This document shows, piece after piece, positions 25,926 through 38,436 of a DNA stretch of 64,000 nucleotides. The notes below the pieces were generated by a model. That model did no database searches and had not been told where the DNA came from. It saw nothing but the letters and a program-made list of their open reading frames with translations. Each line of letters begins with the position of its first letter. The first letter of the stretch is position 1. The DNA is taken from positions 684,144 to 748,143 of the forward strand of contig NMRA01000046.1 of NCBI GenBank assembly GCA_002633005.1, in the 5' to 3' direction. This DNA is from Phoronis australis (taxonomy: Eukaryota; Phoronida; Phoronidae). The position numbers and the translations under genes were made by a program.

Positions 25926-27629
25926 ATGTTGGTAAGACCCTAGGCAAGCTCGAAGCAACAGGAAATGATCAAGTCATCTAGCGCAACAGGTCAGTGGTTG
26001 ATTTCGTTGCTTATTTTGTGGGACTTGATCTTCAAACGTGTTTCTGTTGTTCTTCATATTGTCTCACATACTCAGGAGAGTAGACCTCTTCACTTATACG
26101 CCAGCGTCCTCGACCATGACTGCAGAAGAAGCAGCTGACGAAGTCACTGTCTCGATTTCAATATTAATTCTACCGTGGGAATTTTCGAATTGACTGGAAG
26201 CCGTTGTCGGGAATTGGCGACTTCTAATAAAATCACAACAAACAACCAAATTTGTTGTTTTATAGCGGTGTTCAAAACTAATATCTCCACGAGGCCTACC
26301 CTACCCAACAATAACCTCAGAAAATGCTTTTTTCGGTCCTAAAAGCGGTTGTGTTCCTTAACGAGTAGCAATGCAATAACAATTTAACTAATGAGCAGCT
26401 TATTTCCAGCCGTGCTAATAGCAGATATAATGAATCGTCGGATGCTAAATACCTCTCGCTACAAAGCGTCACTGAATCCAAGAATTGAAAAATATCCCAG
26501 GCGCGCCATGCGCTCTCAACATGACTTCCTTTCACCGCCCTAACACTGTAATATGACGTATTTAATAGATTGCAATGGCAAGATTTGTTCAGCGACAGCA
26601 CTCCGACATCGTGCAGAGGTTGCTTTTGTTGTTTTTCACAAAACAAACCGTGGCTGAGTGATAGCACTACATTTGTAAAATACACAAGACAGCATTTTGA
26701 TCATCGGCAAAAAATGAATATTGATACCACTTTCACAATCTGTTGTTATTTAATAATGTTTTCTCCAAACTTTTTGTTGGTCCTTCTTGTGTACTTGCTA
26801 TGGTGTGACTTGGGAATGCTTCTTGCCCACCTACGCATAGCATTCGTTCAGGGTACATTTCGAAAGAATCATTTTTTTTTTCAAAACGATTTCATAACGC
26901 GCTAAATGCCGTTTTACATCTTTGTTGTATTCTATCTCGGGGAAATAAAAAGTTGTGACGTTGTTTCGATACATTCCTTGTCTTGAGATGATTAACCAAT
27001 TGGCGCAATATTGACAAATAATACATAACCAGTCAAATATTCAACACCGGCAAATAATCATTTGATTTGTTACAATTCTCCTGAAAGTTGTTTTTATTTT
27101 TCTCCTTTTATGTTGTTTTAATACTTCAAAAGGCATAAATCCGCACTTTCTGTCAAAATTCAAGTTTTGATTTAGACCACTTACCGTAATTAAATTAATC
27201 TTGGTTTATTCCTTACTCAGAGAAGTGATCTCTGGCTTCGGCAACAACTGACAGCGCATTATTTGTTCAGACAAAGCTAATCAAATTTCAGGTCACGTTG
27301 TGATCTGACCTTTCATGGGTTTGGTTTCGGCTAATAACGAACTGTCTTTCGAAGATGTGGAATCACCTCTAGTTTGACTAAGAAAATTTTAGGGAATAAA
27401 ATTAATCATCATAGTAAGTGGCCTAAATCAGAACTTGGTGTTTTAACAGAAAGCATGGAATCATAAACTTTGGAGATGAGTTGTTTGCTTTAAAAAATTC
27501 AATGTATTAATAGTTTATAGACGTATTCATCCATGCTTCACAAAGAACAAAACTGCACAGAGGAGAAAACCGTCCGCCCATCAGAATTATTGACTATTTT
27601 ATAGTTTGTGAGTAGCAAACCTGTCTCAT

Positions 27630-27700
27630 GGGGGGGCGCACCATAGGGGTCTGGGGGAGGGGGGCTATAGCCCCCAACTCATTTCAGTGCTGCGCCGCCG
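27630..27700. repeat. GC-rich palindromic element, second copy
   Basis: Begins in a G run leading into gcgcaccatagggg, has the central ggggggctatagccccc palindrome, and ends tcagtgctgcgccgcc. It lies about 550 bp upstream of the chromobox start codon. Confidence 0.65.
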
Positions 27701-27954
27701 ATGTGTCTGGGTGTCACTTAGTTACTTCGTGACCATCCATGACACATAAGTATCATGAGATCGACATGCAATGAAGGGAACGGGGGAGAATATAACTTGC
27801 TACGATGACAGTTTCAGTTTTCGCTAATTGATTTGGGCATTATTTTTCGTACTTTTCCAAGAATTGTTGATTATGCATCAGTTTTTTTCAGGTCAGCACG
27901 TTACTGTGAATTATATCCTAGCTTCCCTACTCTGACGGCGATCGAAGAGTAACG

Positions 27955-28226
27955 GGTAAACACGTGTTGGCCTATTTTGAATACTCGATGCTGACTGGCT
28001 AGCACGAGGGCGTGACGTCACCGATAAATATTATGGTATCGGTTGGTTATCGCACAATAAACACAGCATAAATAGCGACGGCTATTGACAACAGCGTGTG
28101 TATTGTAAAACCGCAGCATTGCCACATGGTTCAGCTGTGTTGGCCGGCCTAGGATAAGTTACGGTTTCGAAACATATCAGCAAACAATATAAGTGATATT
28201 ATAGATTAACAGCTCCTAGTGAGACC
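27955..28226 (+). promoter_or_regulatory. Probable promoter/5' UTR region of the chromobox gene
   Basis: Contains an E-box CACGTG at 27961-27966 and a full palindromic CRE TGACGTCA at 28013-28020, about 210 bases upstream of the start codon, in locally CpG-richer sequence. No convincing TATA box at a fixed distance. The transcription start is not determined. Confidence 0.4.
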
Positions 28227-28295
28227 ATGGAGTTTTTACCCTTTGACGACAGAGTGTTCACAGCTCAAAGTATCCGAAAACGTCGAGTTCGCAAG
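28227..28295 (+). CDS. Chromobox gene, exon 1
   Basis: ATG at 28227 (MEFLPFDDRVF), 23 codons, phase 0 end before gtaggt. Carries the first beta strand of the chromodomain, including cage residue F11. Confidence 0.85.
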
Positions 28296-31200
28296 GTAGG
28301 TATTTGTTTTGATACGTTTATTACATAGCCCACCTACTTTGTCATTGCAATTACGGAATATTTTTATCGACCTGACTTGTTAAAAGCAAAACCGTTTTCA
28401 TTGGATGGTATAGTGTTCGAGTATTCACTGACAAGTTCCAGTTCAGGGTTGAAAACCAATGTCACAGGCAGTTTCAAAATGCATACACGTTTTCCGTCTT
28501 CGGCGTGTACCGGTATGTGTTTTCTCTGTGTTCCATTTTCTTCCTTCGAAGTCTGTTAGCAATATTCCAAATTAACCACGGCTTGTTTTCTGATTTGTAT
28601 CAGCGCGTTGTTATAAAATCGCTTTTCAAATGATAATACCCGATAACGAATTATTACGACCGGCAATAGCGTGCTAAGGGATACCTGATTATTTGGAAGT
28701 CTTTCAATTTGGTAACGGTCGCAAAGTACCTAGTATTGTTGTTCTGCGTCGTGGCTGTATTGTTATGTTGCGTCGCGGTATTTACGAAACTGCACAGTAG
28801 TCAACAGGCATTGTTAGGTGTTTAGCGGCTGAACAAACAGCAAGGTCATTAATATGTAAACGGTTGAATGGTGTCGATTGATTGTACCACTTCAAGTACG
28901 TGTTTCAAATATAACATATCTTATCAGAAGGTGCGAAAACTGTCTGGGAGTTCTTTTAACACTGTGCTAAATTTGACAGCTCACTTTGAGTTATTCTTGT
29001 TTCACAACAGTATTTAGTGCTATCTGTCGATTCTAAGTATTTTAGTGCAACGACTAAATTAAAACACGCTTTGACACATCTACAACGAAAAATGAGCCAG
29101 CACATTTAATTTGATTTTTTGTAATCTAATCTGTATTCTTACATGCCATTCAGTTCCTGATCGCAATGAATACATTCGGCGTGTCGCATCTTCATGCCAA
29201 GTTTGGCAGGAAATTAACATTAAACACAAGGATACAATGTCTGCAGGAATTTTTCATCATGCCACATCGTATACGGGGGATTTACAATAGCCTCGTGCAA
29301 ACTTGCCTACTTCTCAACATTACGAAATAAACTTTTCACTAGCGCTGATGATAAATGCTACATTGCTGCGTCATCGAAATTACTCATCAAATGGTCCATG
29401 ATGAAATCGACAACGTGTTTCGTCATAGTTTAATTATCTTGTCTAGAACATTTGCCATAACATCTCCGCCATCATTAAACATCCTTAGAAATCCGGTTTT
29501 ATGTTTAGTTAGTGTGAGTCCAGTCAATTAATGAATAGCACGAACTACACTGCACATTACTGCACGCTTTAATGAACGTAGCATAGGAATTGCTAAGAAC
29601 AGAAAAAACGTCACTTTCGAAAAGAATATGTGTTTGAAAATACTGTGCTTTTTCATGCACTAGTCCAGATTTCCTTGGTAGAGCAGGGTGTAGTTGGATA
29701 AACATTTCTGCTTTGAACTGCTTTGAACTGCTTTGAACATGACAAGAAAACCACTGTGACCGCCCCAGGCGAATAGTAAGTTGTTGACTGTTATTCGTTA
29801 GGTGTTGAGCATTGAAATGTTCGATTTAACATTTTTTATTTGACTGGCTACCGAAAACAAATATTATTAATATGGTTGGTAATCTAAGCAAAATATGTTT
29901 AAGACCTTTCCACAGGAAATTATTTCAACCACCAAACGGATTATTCTGGACACTTGTGAGAAAAAGTGTCAAAAAGTCATCAGCTTTGTCAAGGTTTGCC
30001 GCCCTTTTCAAAATTCGGCTGCTTCATATCAGTGGCAGACGACAGCTCTCTATCCCTTTTGATGGTTAAAATTATTTGTCGCCATATTGCAAGGGAATTT
30101 TTATAAACTATTCCCAATAAAAAGCTTAGCGGTACTGAGCCCTTTTCACAAATTTCATTATGAGGTGGTACGGATGAAGATAATGTCCAACTGAAGTCTG
30201 TCACTTTAGATTAACATTTCGTTCCTTGTGGGCTGGTGTTCTCCACGTCATTTTTCGACATCAAACTAATTGCTGATATCACCCGATTGTACCGGTATCA
30301 CGTGACTATCATTAGTCATTGAGTCATTGATTGTGTTGTGAAATTCACCTGAATCGTTTCAGCATAAACGCAGTTACTATTTAGCACGTACTGAAGAAAT
30401 TATGAAATTCTCTTGTTGACTTTGTATTAAGCAATCCTTTATGTAAATAGTACCGCGTGTTTCCCGTTGTTGCGTAGCATCATCTCAGTTAACCTTGAAT
30501 TTACACGTCACTGCAGTAACGAAGTTCTTGCATAATTGTTGCATCAGTCAGGATTCATACTGGAATTCCTTATGTATTAGTTTTTACAAATTTGAATGCA
30601 TCTTTGAACACAATATGATATTTTAACTAGCGGAACGTATCCTATTTTTGTGGGATCAAATAGAGAAGATTGACTTATAATCCTGCAGCTTGTGATGTCT
30701 GACTATCTGCTCTTGTTGGCTTTTTATCATTTAAAATATTCTCGGTCACATGCTTTCCGAGCCTTCTAAATATATCCACTATGAATGAGCACGATAGAAT
30801 GTTTATCAAGATGCAGTTTGACTTGGTGCTCAATGTGGACTTCATCAGACAACTTTAAATGTTGGAGGAATGCTGGTCCCTTATGATTTGTATAGATTTG
30901 TATCAAAGCGTTCAACACCAATATATTGGCTTTGTTGTTTCTGTTCCAGGGTCAGGTGGAGTATTTAGTAAAGTGGAAAGGTTACGCTGAAAGGTGAGTC
31001 GATAATTACCGGCTTACTCCTCCAAAATGACGTCATTGACGTCATTAAGTTCCCACAAGCGTTACCACGCAAACGGAATTAATGGCAGAATAAAACTGTC
31101 GTTAATGGTTTCTTTTCCTCCTCTGTTTATTGCTAGGATATCATTATGTCTATTTACTCCCTGTTGTCAAATACTGTGTTATTTTAAGCATTCTTTGTTG

Positions 31201-34200
31201 TCGTCAACGTTACGGAAACTGAACAGGATAGATACTAGTGTGTTTTCACGGTGAAGGATGTGATGGAGATCTGGGCCCAGAAACTGAGCCCCTACATCCC
31301 CACCACTGCACCAATTCCTACCCACCAAGTTATCAATGGTAGTCAAGTGTGAGAGCTTGTGTAACAGTTTTCAACTATCAACCGAATGAATTACAATTGA
31401 GATGATAAATCGCGTTTCACAAATACTTGTGAATGGCTAACGCAAGAAGAGCCAAGGTTTTGAACATTTCTTTTGGACATTGGCTACGTGTCTAGACAGT
31501 TTTCTATTTAGCCCAAGCGGATTCCAGATATTACATTACTTCTTCGAAGAGACATAAGAGTTCGCCAAAATTAGATGATCTAAAAACCACTTTACGGTGG
31601 TTACAACTTTTAAAATTTCTTTTCTTCTTTGCTTTATGAAACTTCGGATACTTTTTACATAAATATCATACAGTTCCGATTTTCTACAGCACCTTGAGCA
31701 AAATGAAAGCTTTTTAAAATAGTTTCTAAAACGGTTTTGAAGAAGACTGCTTAAGTCATAGTATTTGAAAGTTTCATTTGAATCCTATTGGCCATTTCTG
31801 AGGTGATGTTCCGAAGGTACGAGTAGTTATTAAATTTTCACATTGGTTGAGAGCTAATCAACCCCAAGCTATTTCACAACTTTATATTCGGACAGTAAGC
31901 GTGAAGGGAGTGCAGATTTAAAAGTATACTAGGCGGTGTTTTGGTGATTTTTAACCCACAATAAATTCCGTCACCTGATACTGGGTAATAAGTACTTCTG
32001 GGAAAGATGAAAGCATTGTCCAGCTATATCTCTGGCCTTACTGTGTCACACAAAGGTCCGGTTGTCCAAACTCGCTTGTCGACTTGGTGTTTTTTGTAAG
32101 TCGTCGAATGTGAATCACTGTTTTGGATTGGCATGCAGAGCATTGTTTTGTTTAAAAGATTTAAGTGTTAAATCGACGTTCTATTCGTTAGTAGTCAAAA
32201 GCCGGGTTTTGTAATCCTTTAAACAGGCAGGTCAAATCACTGTTAATTGATGCATTGGTGATTTTCAGACACAATACCTGGGAACCTGAGGAGAACATTC
32301 TAGACAGGTCGCTACTTCGGGACTTCGACCACAGGTAAGAGGTAAACGTGGTCAAATGACCAGATGTATGAAGGGTGCACCCTTCTGGTCATGGAGAGTG
32401 GTCATAATAAAGGCAATTACTCGTGGTCCTTTCGACGCGAGCATATCTATCCAGAGAAAATCGCGACCCGGCACCTCAACACGGGCACCTGTACTGGGAC
32501 TGGTACTAGACTACCACTGACTTTCAAATGAACAAAAATCACCTCTATTAAGATTTGAGCCTGCTTTATCATCACCCGTTCATTGAGCTGTCAATAATCA
32601 TGATACACAAAATCGCATGTACGCCATGGTTGCTGTGCCGGTTTCTCAAGGCTCCGAAACTAAAGGACGCCTGGGGAACCTCTTAAGTTGAGTTGGATCA
32701 GGATGTCACAGTTTCCCCGCAGACTCCGGAACCGTGGTCTACTCCGGGGCTTCTACTTGCTAGTGCCTAATTTTCACGTGTGCCCAAACAAAGCCTGCCT
32801 GTCAATCAAAAATCAGGGTTAACTCATCTTGGTGATGTACCATAACGAGAATCGTTTGTTAAAGTAATCAAATAATATTGGAAGAGACGTCTCGGAACAC
32901 AAATGTAATTAATGATGCAGAATATTGAAGCAATGTCCACTGTGACATTTTGTAATGTTTAAAAAGAGGTGTATCCATGCGCTTTTCCTAAATTTCCTGG
33001 GGACATTTATTTTCTTAAAAATTTCTGCGTATGCATGCTGTTATAGTTTTACTTTTCTGCGCCGAGTTGAGTTCATTTTTAGCCAGTAGATAACTATTGT
33101 TGAATGACGTCAAAAGCAGCGTCCAATCAACCTACTAAGGAATAGTGGTTGTTGCTATCCAACGGTTATCGTTGTGCAACCGGGAAGACTAGGCATGATC
33201 GGGTGCGGTCAGTAAATGTGAGTAAAGCTAGTAAGTTCGCATGGTTCTCTCAAAGACGTTAACTACGGTCTTTGTTTCGCTTGTGATGCATAACGATATC
33301 TCACGAAAACTTGCGTGGTCTCGTTTTTCTCGTAAGAAACTTGTTCTACGGAACGCATTCTGTTTTTTTCCGATACCACGACTTGCCGTTACCTTCAATT
33401 TTTGCCGAAACAAGCGAGCGAGTGAATTTCGAGTTTACGTAACATGACATAAGAGGGGGATTGCACTGCACTCGACTCGGAGTGTGCACCTGATTGCCAA
33501 TTTCGTGCATGCATAGAATATGAGTATTTTCTAGAAACCTTGTCATTGACAAAGCAAAGACGTGAATGTGCGCAGGCTGAAGTACATATAAACGGTATAT
33601 GCAGACGAAAAGTTTCGTATCAGCAGTTATATCTTTGATTCCTGCTCATCACACGTAGGAAGAAGTCAACCTCGTTCCTTCAGTCGGAAACTTGAGGACC
33701 ACAAAATGCCTGACTCGAGTGAGCATATTATTGTCATTTTTGCTGGTCTGCTTTCTGGGTTACCGCGTCGTGACAAATGTCACGTGCTCAAGAGGAAAAG
33801 TTGGCATGCTCAAACGAAGACCACTGAAAAAGAGATCGGGATGTTTCTGGATGTAAAAGCATCCTGTGAAGATTTTACAGTGGCGGATCTACGGGGGGGG
33901 GNACAAAAACAAAAGCGTCTCCAGCAAAACAAAAACGGCACCGCCAGCGTGTGTAAACCCCAAGTAAACCAACTTGGAAAAAATTGAGAGGGGGGGGGTT
34001 CACTCTGAAAATATAGTTTTTTGCATTGTGAATTGCTGAGTCTTGGTGGCTCATCGGCAAAACGCTCGGGGATTTATTGTGCGCGCGCTTCCGTCGACAC
34101 TACTGAAGTAGCTAAGCAGTTTAGATGGATTCACCACTGAAAAAACAGTTCTATAGCTGATTTTTTTAGGTAACTAGCTTCTTTACTCTAAGATATGTTT

Positions 34201-37200
34201 TGATTTGATTAGGGGAAATACTGCGGTGCCGCAACCCTGATATTCAGGCGAATTGACGTGCAACGTTTTTACCTCATCTGTTATGCCGTGTCATTCTATT
34301 ACAGTCCACACGTTTGTAACTGATGTATAGTAAAAAGTTGTCTTGCGCAATATCATGCAGTGTACATGTACATGTAATATTGTGTACATGTACATGTAAT
34401 ATTTTTGAAAAAAATTCTTTTTCCGAAGAATTGCTATTGTGGCGGGCGCCATGGTCTGGTCGCGAGTCCGTTTGAAGACACACTCTATAACAAGTTATGT
34501 CTATNNNNNNNNNNNNNNNNNNNNNNNNNNNNNNNNNNNNNNNNNNNNNNNNNNNNNNNNNNNNNNNNNNNNNNNNNNNNNNNNNNNNNNNNNNNNNNNN
34601 NNNNNNNNNNNNNNNNNNNNNNNNNNNNNNNNNNNNNNNNNNNNNNNNNNNNNNNNNNNNNNNNNNNNNNNNNNNNNNNNNNNNNNNNNNNNNNNNNNNN
34701 NNNNNNNNNNNNNNNNNNNNNNNNNNNNNNNNNNNNNNNNNNNNNNNNNNNNNNNNNNNNNNNNNNNNNNNNNNNNNNNNNNNNNNNNNNNNNCGCTTTT
34801 GATAATAGACTATGAGTTGAGAGCACCATCGTTCGCCAGTTTTTCTCGTAACGAGACAGAACACATGTTTATTTCCGGACTAACAGTACAGGTCTTCGTT
34901 CTTAAACAACTTGAGGCTGCTGTTACGCGATCATCGGATATTCAAGTTTTTACTCCCCGTCGGTGCTCCTTAATTATGCTCTTGAATATTTGGAAATTGT
35001 CTTAATCCCTGTATACACACCACACTTTTTCGTATACGACTTTTCGTATGCTAAAAAAGGTGTGTGTAAGCAGATGTTCCAACAAAAATTTTTGCTTGTG
35101 GCGTGACTCATACCCAGATGTGCACAATATGGTTTCACGAAACTTATGTGCCAAGTTCATGTGACGAAATCGAGAAGAGTTTTTAATTATCTTAAGAAAA
35201 ACTCCAGAGACATGTTAAGTGCCAGAAACTTACCAGGATGCATGGAAATTTCACTATTTGGCTACAAAAACAAAAAAATATCTTACACGTAAGGGGAAAC
35301 CCCCCTCCCGACCTCCCCCCGCTCGGCGCCACGCGCCTAGGATTCGACCTTGGCGGGAATCCTAAACCCCCCCTTGCTGAAAACGTAGATCCGCCACTGT
35401 TTTATATGCCTTAAGAGTACAGTCCATGATCTGTCGGTTTATATTTTTCCTTTGTCAAAACGTGCTTTTGTCCAGGGACCACACCATCCGTCATAAGTTG
35501 AAATTCGGAAGTGTTTTCCACATTTTGCATTGAATCCTACTGTTCACAGCACACACGGCGCTGAAAGGTGCTGGTCCACTGTTCAGTCGAGAGTAAACAT
35601 GTTTACGCGTAGACCAAGGTCAGGTCTGTTTTGATTAATCCCGTCTTGCAGTCAATAGAATACTAATAGAATACTATTATTTAACCGCAAATCTGTCGAG
35701 CCCCGGGAAATCTCCCGATACTCAAAACAAGGCTTGCCATCGATTAATACGGGTGTTAAGAAAGTAACGTGTGTGAGATTTTTGTGAGTTTTTGTTTAAA
35801 TTCGAGATTTACGGTGCACGTCTGGACGACTGGAGAGATGCACTACTGCTCATTTGTGGCAACTTCAGCAAGTGTTTCTGTTGATCCAACAACTGTTATT
35901 GACTTCACGATTTACCGCGACGCAGATCTTTATCTTCCGACAATCTCCAACTAACATGATCTCCACTTTGAGTAATATGGGGAACATGAAGGAAAGCACT
36001 AAAGATCGCGGCCTTTGTTGTCAAAAGCTGACACGTGTAACGCCAGAACTAAAGAAACTGAACTTGGTGTTATTTGACATTACAAATTAATAGGTGGAGT
36101 ACAGCTACGTCTATCCAATAAATAACAAAATAATTGAGCAATGGAAAATTGAGATTGTCTTAATCCTCCACAGCTACCAAGAAAACTGGAAATAATACCT
36201 ATCGTTGCATAATCATATTCACGTTAAAAACGATAAGTAATTACACTGAACGTTAGTCAGTGTCTTCGTTTCCCGCTTCGTGTGTCTCCAGAAAGGTGTA
36301 TGCAGGTCTTTGAATGGCTTAGCAACCGTATTTTCCTGCATTAGAAACTTCTCGATCAGGGTCTCTGCCATAGCAGGGATTGGTGCCAAGTCCGGTGGGT
36401 ATTTTGTCCTCAGATATCGTCTCTGGAGAGGGGTATGGCTTTGCGATCGATGGTAACGTTTCAGGTTGGTTAAATAGTGTGGAAGCGACTCTTTAGAAGG
36501 GTACTGGTACCCATTTTCCCAGGTGCCTAAGTGTCGTGTTGAAGGGGACTTTGCATTTTGCGGGGGTCAAGTACCCATGCCCATTTTGAGGAAGAGAACC
36601 CCCGCTTAGTGGTCAAATTTTCGGCAGCATGTCGGAGCTGTCGCGGGTAAAACCCGTTGGGAGAATTTTTTTCAAAAGCCAACTCACAAGGAGTGTTCGT
36701 TGCCCTAGGTCACAAATGCCAGTGTGAGAGCTGTCTCGGTGAAAGTCTGTCTTCACTGTATATAGCGTTTGATGTTTTATTTTCAGAAGGAAGCGAAGCA
36801 AGGCCAGGAAACTCGAGAAAGCTCGCCAGATAAAAACATCTCTTAAAAAAAATCAGGTAAACACACGCTTAATATGAATAAGACATAGATTCAATTTGTT
36901 GCCGCCACCAAACGCACTATTCCGTCTCTGGAAATATTCCATTTCTCTTTGAAGTCGAAGTAAACAGCACCACCAAGATATTGATGATTTACGACGGCAG
37001 TGTCTCACTTAAACGGGAATACGATTTGCGCCACCGGTATCTTTGTTAATAGAAATTTCCCTGTTTTTGCATTTCTAGGACTCTTGCCAGACAGCTCCGC
37101 CGCTACAGTCAATTTTTAATTTCCTGCCAAGGCGACAAACAATTAACAGCCTCAGTTCTACCAACTGTCTTGACCACCTGAATCGGACCGGCGTTCCATG

Positions 37201-37639
37201 GAGTAAAAAGGTGCATGCAGCCACTTACGGACACCTAGGCGACTACTCCAGCGAAAGTCGTCCGTACACCAACCCACCGTCTCCAATGTCCGTCGCCTCG
37301 GATAACGGAAGCACAACCAGTGACAACACTGTCAAGTCGTACACCGGCAAACTGGATTGCTCTTCACTGCCATTCCGAAAACGAAACTTCTCGTCAGATA
37401 TATACGATGAAAACGGCAACATAGCCTCAACGATTAAACGCGAACCAGTGTATGACAATATCAGCGATGCAGGTAGCGTGTTTGACGACGCCAAGGACAT
37501 TGATACACCAACTAATATGTCAGATTTCGTTGACACCAGTTCAATAACTGAGACAAAGGTTACATGTAGCGGTGTCACTGTCACTATAAAAGAATGCGCT
37601 ACACACGTTGGGTTTTTTACACACCAACCCTCATGGTGA
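28227..37639 (+). CDS. Polycomb-class chromobox protein (CBX2/4/6/7/8 group), 5 exons
   Basis: Joined exons 28227-28295, 30950-30993, 32269-32334, 36787-36856 and 37079-37639 give 810 nt, 269 aa. This is the chromodomain subunit of canonical Polycomb repressive complex 1, which reads H3K27me3 and, through its C-terminal Pc box, binds the RING1 subunit in the nucleus. The chromodomain spans residues 10-58: RVFTAQSIRKRRVRK, then VEYLVKWKGY and NTWEPEENILD. The methyl-lysine cage positions are F11, W32 and Y35 (the last is usually Trp in vertebrate CBX7). A basic stretch follows (about 60-84). Residues 241-263 (SGVTVTIKECATHVGFF) match the Pc box, which separates it from HP1-type CBX1/3/5 proteins. 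IKRE in the middle region fits a sumoylation consensus. One gene here would correspond to the five vertebrate paralogues. Confidence 0.9.
30950..30993 (+). CDS. Chromobox gene, exon 2
   Basis: 44-nt exon between ctgttccag and gtgagt; encodes GQVEYLVKWKGYAE and leaves two bases (phase 2). Holds cage residues W32 and Y35. Far too short for ORF detection. Confidence 0.85.
31028..31045. promoter_or_regulatory. Paired CRE/ATF sites in chromobox intron 2
   Basis: TGACGTCA at 31028-31035 and again at 31038-31045, a spacing of exactly 10 bp (one helical turn), 34 bases after the exon 2 donor. Confidence 0.4.
32269..32334 (+). CDS. Chromobox gene, exon 3
   Basis: 66-nt exon between gattttcag and gtaaga; encodes HNTWEPEENILDRSLLRDF, the end of the chromodomain. 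Phase 2 on both sides. Confidence 0.85.
33878..35399. mobile_element. hAT-like DNA transposon or composite spanning the assembly gap
   Basis: A perfect 16-bp terminal inverted repeat (CAGTGGCGGATCTACG at 33878, its reverse complement ending at 35399) is flanked on both sides by the 5-mer TTTTA (33873-33877 and 35400-35404), as expected of a target-site duplication. Sequence next to both ends is G-rich or C-rich. The interior includes a tRNA-like piece near 34050, a two-copy 22-bp repeat near 34361 and the gap, so no transposase can be assessed. Five-bp duplications with CAG...CTG ends fit the hAT5 group. It lies in chromobox intron 3. Confidence 0.6.
34505..34793. other. Assembly gap (289 N)
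   Basis: Run of N, length possibly estimated. A further single N is at 33902, next to a G run. Open frames that run through the N block are artefacts. Confidence 0.99.
36219..36709 (-). other. Unexplained stop-poor segment in chromobox intron 3
   Basis: On the minus strand one frame is open from 36709 to 36530 (contains NSPNGFYPRQLRHAAENL) and another from 36566 to the stop at 36219-36221 (contains QRRYLRTKYPPDLAPIPAM, about 115 codons). A third minus frame and parts of the plus strand are also stop-poor, and local GC is higher than its surroundings, so composition alone may explain this. I recognise no family. It may be a dead coding sequence with a frameshift, exons of a nested gene, or part of an unknown repeat. 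Confidence 0.3.
36787..36856 (+). CDS. Chromobox gene, exon 4
   Basis: 70-nt exon between ttattttcag and gtaaac; encodes a Lys/Arg-rich segment (RKRSKARKLEKARQIKTS) expected to contact DNA or act as a nuclear localisation signal. Phase returns to 0. Confidence 0.75.
37079..37639 (+). CDS. Chromobox gene, exon 5 (terminal, with Pc box)
   Basis: Acceptor tgcatttctag precedes 37079, phase 0. 186 codons plus stop tga. Ser/Thr-rich and acidic middle region, a sumoylation-like IKRE, and the C-terminal Pc box. An internal ATG at 37211 is not the start, because the upstream part of the exon is open and joins in frame to the chromodomain exons. Confidence 0.85.
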   Translation, partial: DSCQTAPPLQSIFNFLPRRQTINSLSSTNCLDHLNRTGVPWSKKVHAATYGHLGDYSSESRPYTNPPSPMSVASDNGSTTSDNTVKSYTGKLDCSSLPFRKRNFSSDIYDENGNIASTIKREPVYDNISDAGSVFDDAKDIDTPTNMSDFVDTSSITETKVTCSGVTVTIKECATHVGFFTHQPSW

Positions 37640-37820
37640 AATGGCGATCAACACAGTTTTTGACATTTGAATATTTTTAAATGACTGCACATATGATGCG
37701 TACTCAAGATACCCGTGTGGTTAATTGTTTAAATCTAATATTTTTGAATAGATTAAACACTCTATATCTCTAAGAAATAGCTCCTAGACAGTTTTCATGT
37801 ATCATGTTGGCTGTTACTTG

Positions 37821-37826
37821 AATAAA
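37821..37826 (+). promoter_or_regulatory. Polyadenylation signal of the chromobox gene
   Basis: AATAAA 182 bases past the stop codon, the first canonical signal on this strand. Confidence 0.6.
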
Positions 37827-38436
37827 GGACTGCCACTTGGAACCAATGCCTATTGCAGAGGTAACCAAACCTATTGTCTGACGTGAGTAACATTAACATA
37901 CGTATTATCGGTAGTATAAACTACACAGACAGCCGCGTATATGTGCGTTTGAAGTAATCTCTCCTTAAACCAAATTGAATTGAACATGTATAGTCGTTTT
38001 TACGTTTTTCGTGCATACCGCCATTTACCGAAATGACTGCGTCCAAACAAAGCCGGTATAGGAATCCAAGGAAAAGTAACCGAGCTCTTCCGTAAACTTG
38101 TATTGTGCTCGGAGCGCCATCTTTCAGCCATATTGTAAGAGGAAGGAACATTGCTTCATGACGCTTCAGCCGACATGTTGCGCCATCAGATAGCGACACG
38201 CAGGCGCACTTTGCGTAACTGCCTGTTTTAAGTTGCAAGTCTTTTTCCAAATTGGCAGCTTATGAAATGTTAAGGCAATTCCCGAAGAGATGTGCGCAGA
38301 TACATGACCTTGACGGGTACCCAGGAGGGAAGGAATACGCGGCATCCCACAGATCGGGTTTGGACTCCTCTTGAAAATGCTCGGAATAATTCATGTTTAA
38401 GTGAAAATATTGGTGAGAAAATCGTTTTAAAGAAAT

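Larger units (their letters stand above)
9028..28225. other. Gene-poor stretch of about 19 kb
   Basis: Apart from the LINE remnant and the repeats listed separately, no exon with recognisable homology was found on either strand. ORFs here are short, lack family motifs and behave like chance frames. Short introns or fast-evolving exons cannot be excluded by eye. Confidence 0.45.

Noticed and set aside
34274-35005. Long open frames on both strands around 34.3-35.0 kb
   Set aside because: They run through the N block; the length is an artefact of missing sequence.
37211-37639. Independent 142-aa gene starting at 37211
   Set aside because: The upstream part of the exon is in frame and joins to the chromodomain exons; the ATG is internal.
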